64,000 nucleotides of DNA, taken from contig CAVYOD010000015.1 of NCBI GenBank assembly GCA_963770045.1, positions 248,001 through 312,000 on the forward strand. Direction: 5' to 3'. Source of the stretch: CAVYOD01 sp963770045. Its GTDB lineage: Bacteria; Acidobacteriota; Aminicenantia; Aminicenantales; CAVYOD01. The notes beneath the pieces are model-generated. The model did no database searches and was not told where the DNA came from. It worked only from the letters and a program-made list of their open reading frames with translations. Below, one piece after another: positions 49,538 through 60,285 of this stretch; the first letter of the stretch is position 1, and the number at the start of each line of letters is the position of its first letter. The translations under genes and the position numbers were made by a program.

Positions 49538-50417
49538 ATGGTTGCATCGATCCTCGACTTGATAAAACAACGCGTGGTCCTTTTGGACGGAGGCTTTGGG
49601 ACGGAGCTCATCGCGCACGGTTTTCCTCAGGGCGCCTGCCCGGAGGCCTGGAACGTCGAAAAACCCGAAGCGGTCAAGGCCATCCACAAAAGCTATTTCG
49701 ATGCCGGATCGGACGCGGTGCTGACAAACAGCTTCGGCGGGAACAGCATTAAGCTTGCCTCGCACCACTTGGAGAAGCGCTGCTATGAGCTCAACAAGGC
49801 CGCGGCCGACGATCGCCAACGAAGTCAAGCCCAAGGGGCGCTTTGTCGGCGGCAGCATGGGGCCAACCGGAAAGTTCTTGAAGCCCCAGGGCGAATTCTC
49901 GGAGCAGGAATTCGAAGAGGCCTTTGCCGAGCAGGCCAGAGGTTTGGCCGACGGCAAGGTTGATTTCCTGTTGATCGAGACTCAGTACGACCTTCGCGAA
50001 GCGCTGGCCGCCCTTCGGGGAGCGCGAAAGGCGACCAACCTGCCCACCTTCGTGACGATGACCTTTAATCGGGTGCCCAGAGGGTTCTTCACGATGATGG
50101 GCAACAGCGTCGCCCAATGTCTCGAGGCGTTCGAAAAGGAAGGGGTCCCCGCCGTGGGGGCCAACTGCACTCTCAACAGCTCGGATATGGCCGACTTGGT
50201 CAAAGATATGAGAGAGAAGACAAAACTGCCCATCATCGCCCAGGCCAACGCGGGCAAGCCCGCCCTGTCGGCGGAAGGCGAAGTCTCTTACTCTCAGGGA
50301 TTAGAGGACTATCTCAAGTATATTCCCAAGATCAAAGAAAATGGGGCGAACGTGATCGGCGGCTGTTGCGGGACGAATCCCGATTACATCAAGAGGATGG
50401 CTGAAATCCTGAAATAA
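49538..50417 (+). CDS. Homocysteine S-methyltransferase-domain protein (MetH N-terminal type) (one frameshift)
   Basis: About 293 residues. ATG 49538 follows TTTAGGAGG. Reads VVLLDGGFGTELIAHGF, DAGSDAVLTNSFGGNS, then after a frame change near 49805 GGSMGPTGKFLKPQG, FLLIETQYDLREALAAL and the three zinc Cys: GANCTLNSS and GGCCGTNPDYIKRM. It lacks the folate, B12 and reactivation domains of full MetH, so it would work with a separate corrinoid protein. It is the last gene of the Wood-Ljungdahl cluster and could make methionine from a methyl-corrinoid, or run in reverse or on other thiols. It is distinct from the MesB-like enzyme at 39187. Confidence 0.88.
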
Positions 50418-50470
50418 AAAAAGAGGACGGCTCGACATCCTGTCCAGGAAAAGTCGCCTGTCCCCTCTTT
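50415..50470 (+). terminator. Terminator hairpin between convergent C1 cluster and TonB receptor genes
   Basis: AAAGAGGACGGC just after the stop pairs with GCCTGTCCCCTCTTT near 50456-50470, with small bulges. Flanking A- and T-runs make it plausible in both directions; the receptor gene on the other strand ends at 50484. Confidence 0.55.
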
Positions 50471-50483
50471 GCTAACTCCCCGA

Positions 50484-53263
50484 TCAGAAGCAAAGCCGAA
50501 TGGCTTCTAGCTGGCTTATCCTCGGCGAGGCTGGACACGGCGCGGCGGCGTCGATGGAGTCGGGCTGCAGAAACCGGTAGGCGTCCCGATATTGACCGTC
50601 TGGGTCATGGCGTGCGCTATTGAGGACGTTGAAGAAATCGGCTGAGAGATGGACCGAGCTCTGCCCGGAAAATTGAATGCTTTTTCCAGCCGAAGTCGAG
50701 ATTAGTACAAGCGTCGAGCCTGTATTGGGAGCCCCGCGGTTCGGCCAGAACCGTGAAAGTCCCCTGGTTCATCCCAGTGACAGTAATCGTCCGCGCAATG
50801 GGCTTTCCCGTTTGAGGCCGACGAAGTTGGCGCTGATGCTGAAGCCGTAGGGCAAGAAGTAGGTCCCCTGGAGCTTGAACATGTAGGTCCTGTCGCTCTG
50901 GAGAAGGCTGTCCCAGCAGAATTGTTGATGAATTGGTTTGGATTCTGGATTGCCGGTCCAGCGCGCTCTGGTTGAGTTGATCGTCGCCGCTGGAAACGCC
51001 GTTGGCTTTGGACGAGACAAAGGATGCGCTCATCTGCCAATTGTTGGAGAGTCTCTTTGGAGGCGCGATGATAAAGGCCCGGTATTTTTGTTTTAATTGG
51101 GGCGGATTGTAAGTGTGAAGACATTGCACTCCGGTCGGGGGTCGTCTGATTGTAAACGGTGATGGACTTGTTGCAGAAAAGTCATCAAGATAAGCGACGG
51201 GCTCAATTGGGCTGTTGTATTGCACCAGGAGTCTGAAATTGTTCGTGTATTTATAAACATAGGTCAGTTCGAGGGACAGGTCTGTGAAGAGTTCACGGGT
51301 CATGCCCAAAGAGAATTGCCGGCAGAGGCTGTTCTTGACATTCGCCGATTTTGCATGGCCTCCGAAGTTTTCTGAGGACCACTGGAGTTCTCATAGTTGT
51401 CGTCTCCGGATTCCAGCCAATATCCGTACACAGGTGGGGACGCTGGGGTTCATACGGCTAAAGGTTTCATAGGCCAGACCGTCGTAGTAATATCCGTAGT
51501 TCGCTCTTAAGATCGTCTTCTTATCGGAGGTCAGCTGATAGACAAACCCAAGCCGCGGCGAAACGGTGTTCCAAACGATGGTGTTGTTGATCCCCTTGAT
51601 GGTCGTTCCGGTTGGCTGACCGTTGGCACCGAGCTCTTCGACATCCAGGATGTCTCCCTCCTGGTGGTCAAAGCGAAGACCCAGGTTGAGGGTCAGCCGG
51701 TTAGTAAGTTCCCAGGCGTCGTCAAAGAAAGCTCCCACCTTATTGATGGCCCTAAAATAGTTGTAGGGATTCTGGCGATAAGCGTAGTAAGGCTGCTCCG
51801 TATAGATCGATAATAGGCGACACCGCCGGAATAGGAGCCGTGCCCCTTGCTGCTGAACCGGGTGAACTGGACGCCGGCCTTGAACTGGTGACTCCCTTTG
51901 ATAAAATCGTCGGCGAAATGGGAGATGGATGCGTTGGCCTGGATCTTCACATAGGTTGTCTTCGACCAAGCATAGATTCCATGTGTGATGTAGCCATTGG
52001 ATAATCGATGTGAGCGGACTCGTCAAGCTTGCCATCCATGGGAAGCCAATTGTCACGGGCGGCCCAGCCGCCGAGCTTCAGGTCCATGATCGTGTTCTTC
52101 CCCAGGATGGAGGTCAGCATGAGATTGGGAACGCCGTAATATCCAGGTTCTTGGGCGCAAGCGTCGTAAGGCTGGGATACGGATATGACGTCCGGAAGCT
52201 CGGATTTTTCGTGCTGATAGGAGACGACGAGCTTGTTGCTCTTGTTCAACTGGAAAGTGAACTTGGCAAAACCCCGGTCATAGGCAGACTTGGTCGGGGT
52301 ATCGGGGGCGTCCCGAGCTGGGAGTAATCATATCTTTTGCGCTGAAAGTTGCTGTAGAACCAGATCTTGTCTTTTTTGAACGGTCCGGAGATTTCGAAGC
52401 CCAGGTCGGATGATTGCTTGATATGGAAGGGATATTGCGTGAGGTAGGCGGAAAGTCAACCCCGCTGACATTGTTCCCCACAAAACTCGTCGGGATTCCG
52501 TAGGCGTTAAGTCCGCGTGGAAATCATTTCCGCCCGACTTCGTGACGACATTGACGACCGCGCCCTGGAAATCTCCGTATTCGGCCGGAGCTCCGATGGC
52601 CACGACTTCGACCCTCTTGATAGATATCGGGATTGTTCCAAACCCAGGTCGTGCCGTTTGCATCGAAGGACGTGTCCACACCGTCAACCAGATAATTATC
52701 CGACGAATAGGCCGAGCCGAGGGACGAGTGCCATTCCTCGCTGCCCGTTCTCATTCATCGAAATGCCCGGAGCCCAGGCCATGATGTCGATATAGGTGAA
52801 ACGGGTCTTGGGCAGGTTCTCCAGCAACTGCTGATCGTAGGTCGTCGAGGTGCCGGATTTGGTCACATCGACCACGGGCGATGCGCCGATGACAGTAACG
52901 TTCTCCTCAATCCCGGCCTGCTTTAAAGTATATCAACGGTCGCTGTTTTGTCCACGGAAATAACGATATTCTCTCTCTTGATTCCCTGAAATCCCGTGAG
53001 TGAGAACTTCGCCGTCGTACTTTCCGGGTGATAAGTGATGCGAACAGAAAGGTTCCGCTCGCGGTGGTGACCGTCGACTTTATCCCGCCGATCAGGGCCG
53101 GACTTTCTATCTCGACCGTGACTCCCGGCAGGAGCTCGCCCTGTTCATCCTTAACCGTTCCTCTTAGGATTCCGGTCAGCCTCTGCGGAAAGACGAGCGA
53201 GCCGGTCAAGCAAAACAAGATAGCAAAGACGGAAAGAAAGACGAGAAAACGCTGATGTTTCAT
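50484..53263 (-). CDS. TonB-dependent outer-membrane receptor, second copy (heavily frameshifted)
   Basis: ATG 53263; signal peptide (FLVFLSVFAILFCLTGSLVF). The N-terminal carboxypeptidase-regulatory-like domain reads GTVKDEQGELLPGVTVEIES. After a frame change near 53030 come plug motifs (SPVVDVTKSG, ENLPKTRFTYIDIMAWAPG, GAPAEYGDFQGAVVNVVTKS, GGNDFHAD). Barrel fragments in order include DAWELTNRLTLNLGLRFDHQ, GFVYQLTSDKKTILRANYGY and LSADFFNVLNS. The best C-terminus is SPRISQLEAIRLCF with a stop at 50484-50486, keeping the terminal Phe. At least nine frame changes must be bridged, the densest damage in the window. Substrate unknown. It is a paralog of the receptor at 7011. Confidence 0.8.
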
Positions 53264-53565
53264 GGGACCTCCCCTAACATAAGTTCTTCCCCAATTTTTT
53301 ATTTGACCGGATTTTATTTAATATTTTTTGAGTGAGGTTGTCAAGAACATATTTTTGGGTTGATCGTCGGCTCTATCTTATGGCCCAAATGAAGCCCGTT
53401 TATTATTTTTCCTTAAAGCTCTTGACGCCCCATCCCCATTCAAATAAGCTTTCCGATTGTATCCTGGAAACGAACCTCGTCCTCAGAGGTTGTCCCGGGA
53501 AGGAGAGACGACGATTCGCGAAGAAGCGAGGCGAGCCATCTTAGCGTCGCCTTTGAGGCCTGCCG
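53264..53565. other. Intergenic region between the divergent TonB receptor and M28 genes
   Basis: About 300 bases, AT-rich near 53290-53340. On the minus strand TTGACA (53344-53339) is followed after 17 bases by TTAAAT (53321-53316), a candidate receptor promoter. No gene is seen; the one open frame (53332-53544) lacks a ribosome site and similarity. Confidence 0.45.
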
Positions 53566-55725
53566 ATGAATAAAAAAAACTATATTGTTCTTTGTTTAAG
53601 CCTTGTTTTTTTGGGTTTTGGTAAGCCGGAGAAAAAAGAGGTTGGTCTCATTCCCGATAACCTGGCGAACATCCTGCTTGAAGAAGTCTCCGCCGAGCGA
53701 GCTCTAGATTCTATCTATGGTCTTATCCAATTTGATCGCATCACCTCTTCTCACGAATATGATCGCGCGGCTGAATACGTCCTCAAGAAGCTCAAGGAAT
53801 CCGGGGTCGTGGAATCTTCCATAGAGGCATTTCCCTCGGAATGGAAGCCTGATTATTATCTGAATGAAAGGCCAAACTGGCTCCCGCTTGTCGGCTGGAG
53901 TGTCAAAAAGGCCGTTCTCAAAACCGTCGCTCCCGAGATGAAGATCGCTGATTATGATGAGGAGCCGATTGTTCTGGCGAGGATGAGCCGGAGCTTTCGG
54001 GGACGGGCGGAGCTGGTTTTTGTCGGAAATGGCACCGAGGAGCAGGACTATGCCGGCCTCGATGTGAAAGGGAAAATAGTGCTCGCCAGAGGATACGCGG
54101 ACACCGTTCATAACCTTGCCGTCATGAAAAAAGATGCGGTCGGAGTTATATGTTTTGGCGCCTCCTCCTATGATCCTTTTAAGGGAAAAGGACACCCCGA
54201 CATGGTCGTCTGGCAGGTCCTCTCCGAGCAGGAAAACTCAGAGAAGAAGCCCCAGTACGCGTTTTCTCTTTCCGAAGAAAAGGGAAATTATCTTTTGTCC
54301 CTGCTGAGAAATCAGAAAAAGGTCGAAGTCGAGGTGGATGTTCAGACCGAATTCTATGACAACGATTTGAAAATCGTGACTGCGGTCATACCAGGGAGCT
54401 CAAGAGCTCGCGAAGAATTCCTGTTTTATGCTCACCTGGACCATGTCAAACCCAGCGCGGGAGATAACGGCTCGGGTTGTGCGGCGCTCATCGAAACCGC
54501 AAGAGTCCTTTCCGGACTGATCCGGCAGGGCAAGATCCCCCCGCCCAAGAGAAGCATCCGGTTTGTCTGGGGGCCTGAAGGACCGGGAAGTTTCATGTAC
54601 ATCCTCGCTCACATGGACCGTATGCGCTCGACCCTGGCCGGACTCAACGTGGACATGGTGGGTGAAGATCAGGCTAAAACGCACTCCATCTTGAGAATCA
54701 TCAGAAACCCGGATTCGTTGCCTTCGTTTCTGGGAGATTTGATTGAGAATATCATCGAAAATCTGGACACCAAAATCGTCATGGCGCCCACGGGAAAGCT
54801 GAGTTTTTTAAATTACCGCTTCATGCCGTTCACGGCCAACAGCGATCACGCCGTCTTCAACGACGGGGCCGTCCGGGTGCCGATGATGATGTTCAACTAC
54901 TCTCCCGACGAGTTTCACCATGTCAACCTGGACACTCCTGATAAGCTCGAACCGACCGAGCTCAAGAGGGTTCTTTATTTGTGCGCGGCCACCGCTTCTT
55001 TCGTGGCCGAGGCGGATGACAGCGACGCTTACGACCTCGCCCAGATCGTGGCTTCGAATGGAGCCGGGCGTGTTTCCCGATCCTTACAGAAAGGCTTGGC
55101 CCTGCTGAGATCAAGCGAGGCAGGTCAATTGCTCGAAGATTTCAAGGCGGGGAGAAATTACATTTGGCTGGCCTCGAAACGAGAGGAGGCGGCGATCAAG
55201 TCCTGCTCTCTGCTTTGCTCTGACGAAAGAATCAAGAAGGAGATCGCAGATTTGGCCCTCGGCGTCGCCGAAACAAAGAATCGAGCCCTGGCCAATCTGG
55301 AAAAAATCTATCAGGAATATTGCGTTCTCAAGAAAACTCAAGCCCGCAAACTCTCCCTCAGTCCGGAGGAATCAAGGGCTGCTCGTATCATCCCTCGACG
55401 GTTGGGCCGGCATCTCAACGAGCTCTGGAAGATGGACCTTGAGAAGCAAATTCTCGATCAGGCAGACAGGGATTTTATGAAAGAGTTTCAGAAAAGATTC
55501 CTGGATTCATACATCCGGATTCCTGAGATTCTTAATTTCGTGGACGGAAAGAACAATCTCCTGGAGATAAGAGATGCCGTCGCCTCGGAGTACTTTGGAT
55601 TCATGACGTCCAGCGATTATGTAGGCCATCCCGAAGATCTGAGCCGGGAATATCGGAATCTGGACCTCAGCGATCTTCTGAGAATCATGAGCATTTTCAG
55701 GAAAGGTGGCCTTATCGCTTATTAG
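53566..55725 (+). CDS. Exported M28-type metallopeptidase with C-terminal winged-helix-like domain
   Basis: 719 residues, intact. Signal peptide (YIVLCLSLVFLGFG). A PA-like inserted domain covers about 130-230 (RAELVFVGNGTEEQDYAGLD, GKIVLARG). M28 core: HLDHVKPSAGDNGSG (His290, Asp292, Asp300), FVWGPEGPGS (a single Glu where most M28 enzymes have Glu-Glu), LNVDMVGED (Asp) and DEFHHVNLDTPDK (His near 451). A charged helical linker follows. The C-terminal 70 residues (ILNFVDGKNNLLEIRDAVAS and onward to GGLIAY) look like a PqqD- or HTH_47-type winged helix. A paralog with the same architecture lies at 58123. Predicted aminopeptidase-like activity in the periplasm. The altered Glu position leaves activity uncertain. 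Confidence 0.85.
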   Translation: MNKKNYIVLCLSLVFLGFGKPEKKEVGLIPDNLANILLEEVSAERALDSIYGLIQFDRITSSHEYDRAAEYVLKKLKESGVVESSIEAFPSEWKPDYYLNERPNWLPLVGWSVKKAVLKTVAPEMKIADYDEEPIVLARMSRSFRGRAELVFVGNGTEEQDYAGLDVKGKIVLARGYADTVHNLAVMKKDAVGVICFGASSYDPFKGKGHPDMVVWQVLSEQENSEKKPQYAFSLSEEKGNYLLSLLRNQKKVEVEVDVQTEFYDNDLKIVTAVIPGSSRAREEFLFYAHLDHVKPSAGDNGSGCAALIETARVLSGLIRQGKIPPPKRSIRFVWGPEGPGSFMYILAHMDRMRSTLAGLNVDMVGEDQAKTHSILRIIRNPDSLPSFLGDLIENIIENLDTKIVMAPTGKLSFLNYRFMPFTANSDHAVFNDGAVRVPMMMFNYSPDEFHHVNLDTPDKLEPTELKRVLYLCAATASFVAEADDSDAYDLAQIVASNGAGRVSRSLQKGLALLRSSEAGQLLEDFKAGRNYIWLASKREEAAIKSCSLLCSDERIKKEIADLALGVAETKNRALANLEKIYQEYCVLKKTQARKLSLSPEESRAARIIPRRLGRHLNELWKMDLEKQILDQADRDFMKEFQKRFLDSYIRIPEILNFVDGKNNLLEIRDAVASEYFGFMTSSDYVGHPEDLSREYRNLDLSDLLRIMSIFRKGGLIAY

Positions 55726-55763
55726 ACCAAATGGCGGAAAGAGCGCAAAAAAGGAGAATAGTC

Positions 55764-58109
55764 GTGAGAAAAATAGCCGTATTGCTTCTCGTCTTTTTGT
55801 TCCTGTGTCCTTCTTCCTCTTGCCTCGGCCAAAGAGGAAAATTTCGGGGAAAAAGCGCTGGCCACAATCAAAATCATAGCCTCGGCTGATTATCAAGGAA
55901 GAAAAACCGGCACACCGGGCGGCTTAAAAATCGAACAATATCTGGCCGAAAAGTTTAAACAATGCGGCTTGACACCTTGGAAGGGTAGCTATCTTCAAAA
56001 GTTCACTTTTCTCAGTTATAACCTCCTCCCCGGTTGCGCGCTGGAATTGGTCAAGGAAGGCCGTCCCTCCCTCTCTTTCGTTTACAATAGGGATTTTTAT
56101 TTTCATACGGGATCAGCCAATTCCGAACTCACGGCGGAGGTCGTTTTTGTAGGATACGGCATTCATGCTCCCGAGAAAGGGTACGATGATTATAAGGGGA
56201 TCGATGTCAAAAATAAGATCGTGATGGCCATGGAAGGACTTCCGCCCGGAAACCCTGAGAAATACGGCGAGGGGGCGTCCTGGTCACGCACCAAAGCCAA
56301 GGTCGCCCAAACAATGGGAGCTTCGGCGCTTCTTCTCTATAATGACCCAAGTCAATTGGCTTATTTTCCTCCCTACAAAGTCTGGGGAATCTACAAAGGC
56401 GAGGTTCTCAACGATTTTGCGGTGGCCGAAATAAATTTCACATTGCTCGACAACATTTTGGAAGAAACGGGGGAATTTGCCGTTGATCTCAAAAGGCGGA
56501 TTGACGAATCCGGGAAGCCCGCGTCTTTTAAGACGGGCAAGACGCTCCACCTTCGGTGCCGCGCTTCCATAGATGAAAAATGTGAAGGGGCCAATGTTCT
56601 GGGTCTCATCCCGGGGACAGACCCTGAGCTCAAGAATGAACTCGTTTCCATCGGAGGCCATATGGATGGAGGCGGCATGGACCCGGACGGTGCGATTTTC
56701 TATGGGGCCGAGGACAATGCGTCAGGCGCCTCGGTTGTCCTGGAGATTGCCGAGAGACTGGCCAAAGAGAACTTTAGGCCCTTGAGGACCCTCCTGTTCG
56801 CCGCCTGGGGAGCCGAGGAGCAGGGAGCTTTCGGCTCTCAATATTTTGTGGACAATCCCATTTTCCCCTTGGACAAGAATGCCTTCAATTTTTGTGTGGA
56901 TAACGTCGGCTGGGGAGATGGCGAATTCTGGCTTTTTAGCGCCAACAACTTTCCCGAGGAATTTGAGGTCGTCAAAGCCGGTGTGGACAAGGATCTGTTG
57001 AAACATTTTATTCCCAAAGGCCTGGGAGGCAGCGACTCTTACTTCTTTCAGGCCAAGGGAATTCCCGTCTTGTTTGCGCACACAACCCAGTCCCAGATGT
57101 ATAACCATCGTCCTTTGGACAGGACCGAACTGATCAACCCCTTGGCCCTGAGGAATGTCACCAAATTCATGTATCAGGCGATGAAAGCAGTCGCGTCCTC
57201 AAGAGGAAATTTCATAAACCCAGACCGATATCCCCTCTTCATTCATAGGTATTCCGCGGTCGCCGACAGCCAAGAAGATTTGATGAACCCGGGAGCCGAG
57301 TCCCCTGAAACGGAAATTGAAAAGGCTCGAGCAAAATACCAGACACTCAGGCTGAACGGGATTGATCTCTGCGGACAGAATATTCCTTCCCCAAATTTCA
57401 AAGAGACGGCGCTTAATATCACGCATTTTCCTGCGAATCGATCAAAAACGTCAGCAGCTCTATAGCCGTTCTGGAGAAAGCGTCCCAACTGCGAGAGATC
57501 GAGGAAGGGCTGAAGCTTCCTGGTCGCTTTGAGGATCTGCGGGCTTCGATCTTTTGATTCTGATTTGGCCTGTCTCAAGGTCCTTAAGGATTAGGCGCGC
57601 GGATCCTGAGTCTGGATTTATCCTCAAAGCAATCGCCTGACTTTCGAGCCCTTTTCAACGGGAGATCCGAGTTGAGCGGTCTCGGTAAACTCCTGTTTAA
57701 GAAATCCGAAGAACTCGGCTTGGTCCTGGAACTCCTCGATCCCGGCCCTGAGATCCTAGATCGAGTACTGGCCGTCAAGAGCAAACCCGTTCTGGTCACA
57801 GCGCGGCCTGCCGATATTCCTCTCATCCAGAAGGTTGCTCATTCTCCGAACCGGGAGAGAGCCTATTTTAGTCTTCCCATTGATGTCGAAACTGATAATT
57901 TCGTCTCGGAAATAAATCGTAAACTCAAGATCTTCCGCGATCTGGATTATGCCAAGTTCTGTGTTCTCGATCCTTCGCCCTATTCAAGTTCAGGGAAACT
58001 CAAGAATCTCACAATCGCCCTGTATCGAGAGAAGTATTCCGAAGAAACCATCAAGAATTTCCTGGGCGAAAACTTCATCAGACTATTGACTCTCAACATC
58101 AAGAATTGA
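55764..58109 (+). CDS. Exported M28 aminopeptidase with apparent C-terminal M19-dipeptidase-like domain lacking metal ligands (frameshifts)
   Basis: GTG 55764 after AAAGGAG gives a signal peptide (RKIAVLLLVFLFLCPSSS). A frame change near 55850 leads into the peptidase. The M28 part with PA domain is complete: GGHMDGGG, GAEDNASGASVVLEIAERL, WGAEEQGAFGSQYF, GGSDSYFF and TTQSQMYNHRPLD. After about 57240 similarity to M19 membrane dipeptidase begins, across frame changes near 57435, 57545 and 57590: SDLACLKVLKDLGARIL, LSGLGKLLFKKSEELGLVLE, RVLAVKSKPVLVTARP and SEETIKNFLGENFIRLL. Where M19 has DLSH and SHS zinc ligands, this protein has LELLD and TAR. The fusion is inferred from continuity. An alternative is two genes, with the second starting near 57672. 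Confidence 0.68.
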
Positions 58110-58122
58110 AAGGCGGACTTCG

Positions 58123-60257
58123 ATGGACGCGTTTCTCCGGAAAATCAAATCACTGAGCTTATTATTTATCCTCCTGCCGATATTTTCAGACGGTCTTTTT
58201 GCACAAAGCAGAATCCCGCTCTCTGATTCTTTGCGAGACTCTATCCTGTGCGAGCTCTCTGGTTTGAGGGCCATGGACTCGATTTATCGATTGTGCACTT
58301 TTGACCGAAGTGGGGCCTCGCAGGGACTTCTGGACGCCCAGAACTGGGTTCTGGAGAGATTCAAGGGCTGGGGCATCCAGGATGTCCGGTTGGTCCCATT
58401 CCCGGCGGACGGGGAAAAAATCTACTTGGATACGCATCCGGCAGGGTATGCTTGGGAAAAGAAGAGCGCCGTCTTGTCCCTGGTGGAGCCCTATTCCAAG
58501 AAGATTATCGATTATGCCGAAGTCCCCACCGCCTTGGTCCAATACAGTAACTCTGCGGATGTCACCGCCGAATTGATCGATGTCGGGCCTGGTCTCGCCG
58601 ATCAAGACTACGCCGGAAAAAACATCAAAGGCAAAATTGTTTTTGCCTCAGGCGATGCCTATGCCGTTTATCCCCTCGCCATAAAAAAGTATGGCGCGAT
58701 TGGAATTGTCTCCTGCTTGGGAGAACTATGAACCCGATCGATCCCGGTTTCCTGATCAAGTCCCCTGGATGTCCATCCCCCAGGAAATCGGCACCCACTA
58801 TTTTGGCTTCGCCGTGTCCAGGAATATAGCCGAAGAATTGAGGGACTTAGTCTCAAAAGGGAAGGTTGTTGTTAGAGCGCGAGTCGAGGCCGAAATCAAA
58901 AAAGGGAGTTACTATGTCCTAACATCCGCAATTCAAGGCAAGGACCTGCCTGACCAGGAAATCCTTTTGATGGCCCACATCAATCACTACAAGCCGGCCG
59001 CCAATGATAATGCGAGCGGCTGCGCCCTCCTCATGGAGATCGAACGGGCGATCAAAAGCCTCATCGAAACCGGGAAGATTCCCCCGCCCCGCCGCACCAT
59101 CCGCTTCCTGTGGATGAATGAACACACCGGATCAAAAATCTACCTCGACAGCCGGCCCGACCTTAAGGAAAAAGGCGTTATGGCTATGAATCTGGACATG
59201 GTTGGCGAGAACATTCTCCTTACGGAGTCGGTGCCGCGAATGACTCTGACCCCGGATTCCTGCCCTTCGTTTTTGGACGATCTTGTTCATCAACTCCTGC
59301 AATATGTTTCCGAAGTCAATTTCGTGGAATACCGAGGGACAAAAATTCCGTTTGCCTATGTCCTCGAGAAATACAACGGCGCCATCAGTGATCACTATTG
59401 GTATCTCTCCGGCGGCGTGTCCGTGCCCACATCATTTTTGTACGTCTATCCTGACAATTTTTATCACTCCAACGAAGACACGCCCGATAAGTGTGATCCC
59501 ACGATGCTCAAGCGTTTGGGATTTGTCACCATGGCCGCGACTCTCTTCGCGGCCGCAGCGGGAGAGGAGGAAACCCTGGATCTGAGTTCTCTGGTTTGGG
59601 CCGAAAGTTCGAAAAGAATGATTCAAGCTGTCAAAGAAGGCCTGGATGATATGAAAAGCGATAGGAAGCAGGATTTGTCAGTCGCCTTTAAAGAAGCCAC
59701 GATCAAGCTGGAGAAAACATTCGAAAAAGAAGAGAAAACACTCCGGTCTCTTTATAAATTGTCTAGGGCTAAAAAAGTAGAAGTCAAAATTGACGGACAA
59801 TGCGAATCCATAAAAAGACTCCTGGAAACACAAAGAAAATACATCGAGGACCAATACAAAGAGCTTTGTCGGGATACGGATCAAAAGCCCATAGCCATAT
59901 TTATGACGAATGAAGAAAAAAGATGTGCTGAGATCGTACCCGTCAGGCACTTCCGCGGGCCGCTCAACCTGGGATATATCAAGACCAAGATCTCTAAAGA
60001 GAAAGTCTCAATGGTACGACGACGCGGCCAGGCGGATACCGGATTTCTTCGTCATTCAGGATGAAATCGCTAATTTCATCGACGACAGGAACAGCATCCT
60101 CGATATCCGTAACGCCGTCTCTGCGGAATTTGGCCCGGTCGCCTTAGACGACGTTTTCAATTTTATCGACGGAATTCGGGAAGCGGGATTTGTGACCTAT
60201 TTGAATAGATCGAGAGTGAAGATTCAAAAGCAGATAGGAGCAAACTCTCAGGATTGA
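58123..60257 (+). CDS. Exported M28-like protein, paralog of 53566, with substituted metal-site residue (frameshifts)
   Basis: Starts 13 bases after the previous gene, so probably the same operon. Signal peptide (SLSLLFILLPIFSDGLFA). Frame changes near 58710 and 60015. Same order of parts as the protein at 53566: PA-like insert (GPGLADQDYAGKNIKGKIVF), M28 region, charged coiled-coil linker (LEKTFEKEEKTLRSLYKL) and C-terminal winged-helix-like domain (IANFIDDRNSILDIRNAV). The metal site is altered: HINHYKPAANDNASG (Asn in place of Asp of HxD), FLWMNEHTGS (one Glu) and DNFYHSNEDTPDK (His kept). It may be catalytically weak or a binding protein. About 710 residues if joined. Confidence 0.82.
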
Positions 60258-60285
60258 GAACGCAGGCTTCTTCTCTCGGCCTCCA

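Noticed and set aside
55507..55896. Minus-strand open frame overlapping the end of one M28 gene and the start of the next.
   Set aside because: Antisense to two supported genes; no ribosome site or motif.
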